Origin: Cacajao melanocephalus
Taxonomy: Eukaryota > Chordata > Mammalia > Primates > Pitheciidae
DNA length: 64,000 nucleotides
Direction: 5' to 3'
Assembly (NCBI GenBank): GCA_963573385.1
Contig: CAUYLG010059231.1
Location: 124,001-188,000, forward strand
Below, piece by piece: positions 56,240-64,000 of the stretch (position 1 is the stretch's first letter; the number at the start of each line of letters is the position of its first letter). Both the position numbers and the translations under genes were made by a program. The notes under the pieces are model-generated. The model saw only the letters and a list, made by a program, of their open reading frames with translations, ran no database searches and was not told where the DNA came from.

Positions 56240-58985
56240 AAAAAATGACCACAAACAATACAGGTGATGATTGACAAACTAGAAAATCTAAAGGGAATTG
56301 ATAACTTCCTGAAAACATACAATTCCCCTACTTTGAATCAGGAAAAAACAGATATCATGAAGAAATCAATAACAAGTATTGATATTGAATCAGTAATAAA
56401 AAGTCTGCCAAGAACAACAAATAGCCCAGAACCAGACAGATTTACAGCTGAATTCTACCAGATATTTAAAGAAGGATTGGTACCAATCTTACTTAAACTA
56501 TTCCAAAAGATTGAGAAGGAGGGAATCCTCCCTATTCTTTCTACAAAGCCAGTATCACCTGGATGCCAAAGCCAGGAAAGGACATAACAACAATAACAAC
56601 AAAACAAAATTAAAAACTACAGATCAATATCTCTGATGAACATAGATGCAAAAATTCCCAACAAAATACTAACAAACCAAATTCAAGAGAATATAAAAAA
56701 ATAATTCACTATAATCAAGTGGGTTTCATCCCAGGGATCAGAGAAGGTTCAACATACACAAGTCAATAAATGTGATATATCATCACATAAACAGGATTAA
56801 AAACAAAAGCCATATGATCATCTCAATAAATGCTGAAAAAGCATTTGATAAAATCCAGCATCCCTTTGTGATAAAAACCTTCAACAAACTAGGCATAGAA
56901 AGAATATACCTCAAAATAATGAAATCATATATGGCAAACCCACAACCAACATCATACTGAATGGGGGAAAAGTTGAAAGCATTCCTCCTAAGAACTGGAA
57001 CAAGACAAAGATGCCCGCTTTCACCACTTCCATTCAACATAGTACTGAAAGTCCTAGCCAGAGCAATCAGGCAAGAGAATGAAATAAAAGGCACCCATAT
57101 GAGAAAAGAGGAAATCAAACTATCTCTGTTTAACCATGATATGACCTTGTGTTAGAAAACCCAAAAGACTCCTCCAAAAGACTCCTAGATTTGATAAATG
57201 AATTCAGTAAAGTCTCGGCTTACAAAATCAATGTACACAAATCAGTAGTACTGTTATATACCAACAATGACAGAGCTGAGAATCAAATCAAGAACTCAAT
57301 CTCTATTACAATGGCTGTAAAAATAAAATAGAGTACTTAAGAATATACTCAACCAAGGAGATGAAAGATCTCTACAAGAACTACAAAACAGTGCTGAAAA
57401 AGAATCACAAGTAATACAAACAAATGGAACTACATCCCATGTTCATGTACTGGAAGAATTAGTGTCATAAAAATGACCACACTGCCCAAAACAATCTACA
57501 TATTTAATGCAATTTCTTTCAAAATACCAACATCATTCTTAACAAAATTAGAAGAAACAATCCTAAAATTCATATGGGACCAAAAAGAAAAAAAAAAAAA
57601 GCCTGAATAGCCAAATCAATCCTAAGCAAAAAGAACAAATCTGGAGGCATCACAGTATTTGACTTCAAATTATATAAGGCTATAGCAACCAAACCAATAT
57701 GATGCTGGTATAAAAGTGGATACATAGACAAATGGAATAGAATAGAGAACCCAGAAATAAAGCCAAATACAACCAACTGATCTCTGACAAAGGATACAAA
57801 AACACAAACCAGGGAAAGGACACCTTTTTCAATAAATGGTGCTGGGAAAATTGGATAGCCATATGTGAAAAATAAAACTGGATCCCTATCTCTCACCATA
57901 TATAAAAATTAACTCAAGTTGAATTAAAGGCTTAAATCTAAGACCTGAAACCATCAACATTCTGGAAGCAAAGCTAGGAAAAACTTTTCTGGACGTTGTC
58001 CTAGGCAAAGAATTTATGATGAAGACCTCAAAAGCAAATGCAACAAAAACAAAAGTAGACAAATAGTTAATTAAACTAAAAAGCTTCTGCACAGAAAAAG
58101 AAATAATTATCAGAGTAAACATCCAACAGAATGGGATAAAACATTTGCAAGCTATGCATCCAACAAAGGACAAATATCCTAAATCTACAAGGAAATCAAA
58201 CAATCAGCAAGAAAAAAATACAAGTAATCCCATTTAAAAATGTGCAAATTACATAGACATTTCTCAAAAGAAGATATACAAAAGCCATATGAAAAAAATG
58301 CTTAACATTATGAATCATAGAGAAATACATTAAAACCACAATGAGATACCACCTTACCTCAGCCAGAATGGCCATTAATAAAAAGTCCAAAAATAATAGA
58401 TATTGAGTGGATGTGGTAAAAAGAGAACAATTCAATGCTGATGGTAGGTATATAAATTAGTACAACATCTATGAAAAATAGTATGAAAAATTCTCAAAAA
58501 GCTAAAAGTAGATCTACCATTCAATCCAGCAATCCCACTACTGGGTATCTACCCGAAGGAAAAGAAATCATTATATCAAAAGGACACCTGCATGCATGTG
58601 TTTATTATGGTGCAATTCACAACTGCAAAGATATGAAATCAACCTAAGTGCACATCAACTGATAAGAGGATAAGGAAAATGGGCTATAAATATATCACGG
58701 AGTACTACTTAAGCATAAAAAAGAATGACATAATGTCTTTTGCAGCAAGTTGGATGAAATTGGAGGCTATTGTTCTAATTAAAGTAACTCAGGAATGGAA
58801 AACCAAATACTGTATGTTCTCACTTATAAATGGGAGCTAAGCTGTTGGGTATGCAAAGGCAGATAGGGTGTCCAGATATAATGGACCCTGGAAACTCAGA
58901 GCGGGGAAAGCAGGAATGAGGTGAGGGATAAAAAAAAACTACCTATTGAGGTACAATATACACTATACTACATGTGATTTTATAG
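56240..58985 (+). mobile_element. 5'-truncated L1 (L1MA/L1PB-age), most of ORF2 plus 3' UTR
   Basis: About 2.7 kb of sense L1. It begins in the linker between the endonuclease and reverse-transcriptase domains ('ctagaaaatctaaagggaattgataa') and runs through reverse transcriptase and the C-terminal region. The UTR contains 'gatagggtgtccagatataatggaccctgg' and 'gtgagggataaaa'. The 5' UTR, ORF1 and endonuclease are missing. No clean target duplication or poly-A is visible; the right edge is blurred into AT-rich DNA. Confidence 0.9.
56270..58840 (+). pseudogene. L1 ORF2 remnant with reverse-transcriptase domain, broken
   Basis: Pieces of ORF2p are open in turn. The palm-domain segment before the catalytic site (56264-56587) includes an [17 protein letters not shown] block. 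The '[18 protein letters not shown]' block lies near 56815-56870, and a segment with '[13 protein letters not shown]' near 56985-57025. The catalytic FADD of the reverse transcriptase reads FNHD at about 57128-57140, so the active-site aspartate pair is lost. Stops and frameshifts are spread over the rest; the ancestral stop lies at about 58838-58840. Inert. Confidence 0.88.
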
Positions 58986-59254
58986 TTGACTTTATTTTCT
59001 AACACACTAGAAAATATTTTTTACTGTATAATTTAAGCCCAATTCATTTTGCCACTCGAGCAGAAGAGATGCCTTTAAAAATAACTATGAGTTATCTCTA
59101 TTTATTCTTTGATTCTTAAATTCAATTTATTTGGGTATATGTTCATTTTGAATTTTCATCAAATTTATTTATAAAGTAATGAAATAAATATTTTTAATAA
59201 TCAGTAAACAAAATAAGACATATAAGGAATAGTGGAGAATAAAAGGTAAAGAAC
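58986..59254. other. unassigned AT-rich spacer between L1 units
   Basis: Very AT-rich, without recognisable family. It could be worn L1 sequence. Confidence 0.4.
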
Positions 59255-59290
59255 TATTAGGTTGGTGCAAAAGTAATTGCTGGTTTTGTC
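59255..59290 (+). mobile_element. MADE1 half-element (mariner-derived MITE)
   Basis: 'ttaggttggtgcaaaagtaattgc' followed by 'tggttttgtca' is one terminal arm of the 80-bp MADE1 palindrome, preceded by a TA as expected for a mariner target. The second arm is absent, the text changing to L1-like sequence after 59290. Complete MADE1 copies fold into the hairpins that gave rise to the miR-548 family; this half cannot. Confidence 0.85.
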
Positions 59291-59294
59291 ACTG

Positions 59295-60925
59295 AAACAT
59301 AGAATTCTATATCCAGCAAAAATTTACTTCAAAAATAAAAGCAAAATTAAGATGTTTTTAGATAAACAAAAGCAGAGAGAAACCAATTCCGAGACACATA
59401 ATTATAATAACTGCTAAATAAATTCTTCATACTAGAAATTTAGATCTATTTAAAAAAGGAAGAGAACTTAAAATTATAAATACTTTTAAAAAATATAAAC
59501 CATGTTGTATTTTTCTTCTCTCAATTTCTTTAAAAGATAACTTAGTTCCAGTTATAGTGGAATAACAGAACTAGACTTACCTTTCCACTATAAACAACTA
59601 GGAAGCTGAACAAATACATGAAACAATGTTTTCAACAAAAGACAACACGCAGCATGAGCTTATAATTCCTGTAAGAAGGAAAATATATAAAGGGAAAGAT
59701 ATGTAGCAGGCCTGTATTTCTGCTATTCTCATAGGAGGCACATTCTAAATGAAAGTATTAGGAGGAGTTTCCAAAACAGAATAAAAAGTAGTTTTGTTAG
59801 GTGATTATACAGAGTTCAGAGTTCAGGGAGGCTGAGGTAACTGGAATTCATGGGGCAGAGTTCTGTAGAGGAGGAAACTAAACAGAAAAAGAGATCCAGA
59901 AATTTGTATCTTAAATGTCCAGTTGAGTCTTTGCTGAATACCAAACTGCACATGTGTAGAGTGGAATTCCACAGGGATGGGCAAAGAGAGGCTGTGGAGC
60001 TATAAGCTGAGCAAAGGCTAGATCTCACACAGGACTGGGACACAATTGTATTCCAATCAGCAAGAAGAGCGAGCCCTTTTTAATCACCCAGGGCACAGAA
60101 TAGAGACTCCTGGTGGGGGTTAGGGGGTTTCACACTTTATTAGTAAGGTGAAAATATCTCTAGAAAAAGTGAATTCTACTTTAGATTCACAACAACAAAA
60201 AGCTTAAAAACAACTTCTGAAAGTATTAAGATTACTGAAAATCATTTACTTTCCTGAAAAAATGAAGCATAATTTTATTGTTTAAAATGGCAACACATTG
60301 AGGCACTCGACAACAGAAAATTCATAATATCTAATGGGCAATTAAATATTTCTAGACGTGACAAGAAGAAAAATGTGACTAATAACAAGAAGTCAGTTAA
60401 TAGAAATGAACCTCAAAATAAAAATGATAATGGGAATAGTAGGCAAACATGCTAAAATAGCTCTTACAAATACATTCAAGTATTTTAAGAAAACAAACAT
60501 AATGATAAGAGAAATCGTACAAAAAGAACCAACTGATACTTTGGGAATGGAAAAATTCTAAACATTTCACATCTCAAATAAAGGCTCACTGGATGGGATT
60601 AACAAAAGATAAGACACAACAGGAAGAAACATGAGTGAACTTGAAAACATGAAATAGAAAAGATCCTATTTGAAGCACAGAGAGAAAAAAGAATAAAAAG
60701 AGCAGTGCCTTAGTGATGGGTAAAATAATATCAAGCATAGTCTAATGTAAAAGAAATATCAAGGTGGTAGACTTATACCCAATCATATCAACAATTACAT
60801 TGAAGTTAAAGGGCATAAACCATCCAATTAAAAAGCAGAGATTGTGAGACTAGTTAAGAATGCAAGACCTGATTATGTGCTGTTGAAAAGGAATCCACCA
60901 AAAAATATAGTTTAAAAGTAAAATG
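59295..60925 (+). mobile_element. old L1M/HAL1-type 5' region and ORF1-like segment
   Basis: Sense L1 with landmarks of old 5' regions. Near 59305 is 'attctatatccagcaaaaatttacttcaaaaat' and near 59360 'ttagataaacaaaagcagagag'. 'cactggatgggattaacaaaagataagacacaacagg' lies at about 60588-60622 and 'gtgaacttgaaaacatg' near 60632. Then 'caattacattgaagttaaagggcataaaccatccaatt' lies near 60790. All frames are broken. Subfamily not resolved; the ORF1-like text is shared by HAL1 and old L1M. Confidence 0.7.
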
Positions 60926-60944
60926 ATAGAAAAGATATGCCATT

Positions 60945-61075
60945 AGTCACTCATACATTGCTAGTGAGAATGTAAAATGGTATCGTCATTCTGGCTGGTG
61001 AGAATGTAAAATGGTATCATCATTCTGGAAAGGAGTATGGCAGTTTCTTACAAAACCAAACAACCTAATAAATGG
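60945..61075 (+). mobile_element. L1M scrap from the ORF2 3' end
   Basis: 'tcatacattgctagtgagaatgtaaaatggtatc' and 'ggaaaggagtatggcagtttcttac' come from near the end of ORF2. Canonical order puts this after the block at 61080-62215, so it belongs to a different insertion. It holds a 34-bp tandem duplication. Confidence 0.75.
60964..61028 (+). repeat. 34-bp tandem duplication, 1.9 copies
   Basis: 'gtgagaatgtaaaatgg' starts at 60964 and again at 60998. The units agree over 31 bases except tatcgtc against tatcatc. Since the first unit holds the flanking 'ctggctg', it arose by local duplication in the L1 scrap. Confidence 0.9.
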
Positions 61076-61079
61076 TATC

Positions 61080-62215
61080 TACAAAAAAACATGTAGCTAA
61101 CATAGTGCTCAGCGAAAGAAAGACAGAGTCTGCCCATTGTACCCACTCCCAATATCATAATCAAGGCAAAAATATTAATCCTCACTACCTCTTTTCAATA
61201 TTTTACTGTAGGCTTCAAATGATACAATCTTGTATATATTATTTATTTTCTTGTAAAAATAAAGCATAGTTCTATTTTCCATTAAATTCCATAAAATCCT
61301 AATGAATCTACAAAAAAGTTGCCAAAAGTAATGTGAGTGTAGCAAAATCACAGGATAAAAGAACAGAAAAATTAATTGCAATTCCATATACTAGTAATGA
61401 AATTAGAAAATGAAATTGAAAAAACATTACCTTTTACAGTAACATCAAATTTGGAATTCTTCAAGATAAATTTAACAATTATAGGCCAGATTGTACAATG
61501 CAAATGACAAAACATTGTTGAGTGAAATTAAAGAAGACCTAAGTAAATTGAGGGATAAGCCAATATTCCCAGATGAGAGGACTCAATATTGTTAAAATGA
61601 CAGTTCACCTTAAATGGTCCATAGATGCAATGGAATCCTACCAACAATCTCAGAATGTTTTCCTTTGCAAACTATATAATCTAATTCTAATATTTTATGG
61701 AACAGCAAAGGACTGAGGTCAAAATAATTTTTAAAAGAGGAAGAAATTCAGAGGATTAAACTACTTGATTTTAATACTTACTATGAAGCTGTAGTAAACA
61801 AGACACTGTGATACTGATGTAAGGATAGATAAATATGCCAATGGGACAAAACAGAAAATTCAGAAACAGACCCACACATACCTGGTTAATTGCTTTTTTA
61901 ACAAAGGCATCAAGATAATTCAATGAGGATAGGATAGTCTTTTCAACAATGGTGTTGGAACAATTGGCTATCCATTAGAAAAATAATAAACCCCAGCATT
62001 TAACTTATTCCTTACACAAATATTATCTTCAAATTAATCTTAGATCTAAAAGTAAAAGCTAAAACTGTAAAACTTCTACAAGAGAACATTGAGGAAAATC
62101 TTTGCAAACTCAACAGAAGCAAAAAATTGTATAGATAAAATTTAAAAAACTGTGAATCATGAAAATTGTTAAACATTGTTTAGTTTTCACAAGCATTAAA
62201 AACTTTTGCTCTTTG
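61080..62215 (+). mobile_element. old L1M, mid-ORF2 segment
   Basis: Sense L1M: 'acatgtagctaacatagtgctcagcgaaag' near 61088, 'acttgattttaatacttactatgaagctgtag' near 61760, 'aagcattaaaaacttttgctctttg' near 62192. More diverged than the neighbouring L1PA-like copy, which interrupts it at about 62216-62224. No open frame beyond 70 codons. Confidence 0.78.
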
Positions 62216-62223
62216 TCATTGTT

Positions 62224-63819
62224 GGGGAAATGAAATTCCTATATACCAATAATAGACTAAAAGAGAGCCAAATCAAAAGCGAACTGCTATTCACAATTGC
62301 TACAAAGAGAATAAAATTCTTAGGAATACAACTAACAAAGGATGTAAAGGACCTCTTCAAGGATAACTATGAACCACTGCTCAAGGAAATAAGAGATGAC
62401 ACAAACAGATGGAAAAACATTCCATACTCATGGTTAGGAAGCATCAATATTGTGAAAATGGCCATGCTGCCCAAAGTAATTTATAGATTCAATGTTATCC
62501 CCATCAAGCTACCTATGACCCTCTTCACAGAACCGGAAAAAACCACCTTAAACTTCATATGGAACTGAAAGAGAGCCCACATAGGCAAGAACAATCCTAA
62601 GCAAAAAGAACAAAGCTGGAGGCATCACGCTACCTGACAAACTATACTACAAGGCTACAGTAATCAAAACAGAGATATAGATCAATGGAACAGAACAGAG
62701 GCCTCAGAGGCAAAGCCACATATCTACAACCATCTGATCGTTGACAAACCCGACAAAAACAAGCAATGGAGAAAGGATTCCCTGTTTAATAAATGGTGTT
62801 GGGAAAACTGCCTAGCCATGTGTAGAAAGCAGAAACTGGACTCCTTCCTTACACCTTACACTAAAATTAACTCCAGGTGGATTAAAGACTTAAACATAAG
62901 ACCTAACACCATAAAAACCCTAGAAGAAAACCTATGCAAAACCATCAGGACATAGGCATAGGCAAGGACTTCATGACTAAAACACCAAAAGCATTGGCAA
63001 CAAAAGCCAAAATAGACAAATGGGATCTAATTAAACTCCAGAGCTTCTGTACAGCCAAAGAAACTATCATTAGAGTAAACTGGCAACCAACAGAATGGGA
63101 AAAAAATTTGCAATCTACCCATCTGACAAAGGGCTAACATTCAGAATCTACAAAGAACTAAAAAAGATTTACAAGAAAAAAACAAACAACCCCATTCAAA
63201 AGTGGGCAATGGATATGAACAAACACTTTTGAAAAGAAGACATTTATGAGGCCAACAAACGTAAGAAAAAATGCTCATCATCACCGGTCATTAAAGAAAT
63301 GCAAATCAAAACCACATTGAGATACCATCTCATGCCAGTTAGAATGGTGATTATTAAAAAATCTGGAGACAATAGATGCTGGAGAGGATGTGGAGAAATA
63401 GGAACACTTTTACACTGTTGGTGGGAGTGTAAATTAGTTCAATGATTGTGGAAGACAGTGTGGTGATTCCTCAAGGACCTAGAAATAGAAATTTCATTTG
63501 ACCCAGCAATCCCATTACTGGGTATATATCCAAAGGATTATAAATCATTCTATTGTAAAGACACATGCACACATATGTTCATTGCGGCACTGCTTACAAT
63601 AGCAAAGACCTGGAACCAACCCAAATGCCCATCGATGATAGATTGGACAAGGAAAATGTGGCCTATATACACCATGGAATACTATGCAGCCATAAAAAAT
63701 GATGAGTTCGTGTCCTTTGTAGGGACATGGATGAATCTGGAAACCATCATTCTCAGCAAACTGACACATGAACAAAAAATCAAACACTGCATGTTCTCAC
63801 TCAGAGGCAGGTGTTGAAC
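62224..63819 (+). pseudogene. L1PA-like ORF2 remnant (C-terminal half), broken
   Basis: Reads well in pieces. 62206-62568 covers the segment through '[20 protein letters not shown]', closed by a TGA where other copies read on into a Lys/Arg-rich block. 62934-63137 covers '[18 protein letters not shown]', and 63575-63817 is the intact C-terminal end with 'MEYYAAIKNDEF' and the ancestral stop at about 63815-63817. Between them lie stops and frameshifts. No endonuclease or catalytic reverse-transcriptase site is present, so it is inert. Confidence 0.9.
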
Positions 63820-63872
63820 AATGAGAACACATGGACACAGGGAGGGGAGCATCACACACTGGGGTCTGTTGT

Positions 63873-63905
63873 GGGGGAATAGGGGAGGGACAGTGAGGGG
63901 TAGGG
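63873..63905 (+). promoter_or_regulatory. G-quadruplex motif in L1 3' UTR
   Basis: G-runs of 5, 4, 3, 4 and 3 at 63873-63877, 63882-63885, 63887-63889, 63897-63900 and 63903-63905 with loops of 1-7 bases satisfy the usual G3+N1-7 rule. The polypurine tract of the L1PA 3' UTR is known for this property. Confidence 0.75.
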
Positions 63906-64000
63906 AGGTTGAGGAGGGATAACGTGGGGAGAAATGCCAGATATAGGTGATGGGGGGATGGAGGCAGTAAACCACATTGCCATGTATGGACCTATGCAAC

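Larger units (their letters stand above)
62224..64000 (+). mobile_element. primate L1PA-like element, 5'-truncated, continuing past the window
   Basis: Sense L1 much closer to the young consensus than the others. It begins at the ORF2 segment just after the reverse-transcriptase catalytic site ('aaattcctatataccaataatag') and runs to the 3' UTR ('acaatgagaacacatggacacaggg', 'cacactggggtctgttgtggggg'). It reaches 'ccatgtatggacctatgcaac' at the window edge, a few dozen bases before the expected poly-A. The UTR variant suggests an older L1PA or L1PB subfamily rather than an active one. Confidence 0.93.

Noticed and set aside
62206..63817. Possible coding gene with high similarity to a known protein
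   Set aside because: These are fragments of L1 ORF2, broken by stops and frameshifts.

Overview
The window reads as primate, most likely human, nuclear DNA. The diagnostic content is interspersed repeats. Seven Alu copies are present, one with AluY-type diagnostic positions. There is a THE1-type LTR, other MaLR LTRs and one LTR with attached internal sequence. L1 copies range from very old L1M to a primate-specific L1PA-type copy that runs into the right edge. Under these lies a dense background of ancient mammalian MIR and L2 fragments and a few hAT/mariner fossils. I found no protein-coding exon, RNA gene or processed pseudogene that I can support. The longest open frames (172-180 codons) have no recognisable domain and lie in unique or repeat-derived sequence.

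Layout. 0-7 kb: unique sequence with scattered MIR/L2 and a perfect 16-bp inverted repeat at 1130-1165. 7.3-9.2 kb: a 5'-truncated L1MA-like element with matching target-site duplications. 9.2-16 kb: unique sequence, MIR/L2, and a minus-strand L1M fragment carrying a 5'-truncated Alu. 16-22.2 kb: a nested stack, all old elements on the minus strand: two L1M copies, a solo MaLR LTR and an Alu inserted in the first, then an MLT1-like LTR with about 1.4 kb of internal sequence. 22.4-33.6 kb: MIR, L2, two MLT1-like LTRs, a compound (AC)n(AG)n microsatellite, a GA tract and an Alu with a duplicated tail end. 34-48 kb: the most repeat-poor part. It has a GC- and CpG-raised block (35.27-35.73 kb) with five copies of the AP-1/NF-E2 core TGA(G/C)TCA in 265 bp, and two stretches (39.7-40.4 and 46.1-46.5 kb) free of recognisable repeats. 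47.6-55.3 kb: a hAT-like element, the THE1 LTR, L2/MIR, two Alus and a second hAT-like element. 56.2-64 kb: an AT-rich L1 block, all plus strand, with a MADE1 half-element between two L1 units.

Function. With no gene, the region looks like an intergenic interval or a large intron. The only sequence I would put forward as possibly functional is the regulatory candidate at 35.3-35.7 kb, then the two repeat-free blocks. Repeat family names come from recognising consensus features by eye. Subfamily names and edges are approximate unless a target-site duplication is stated.
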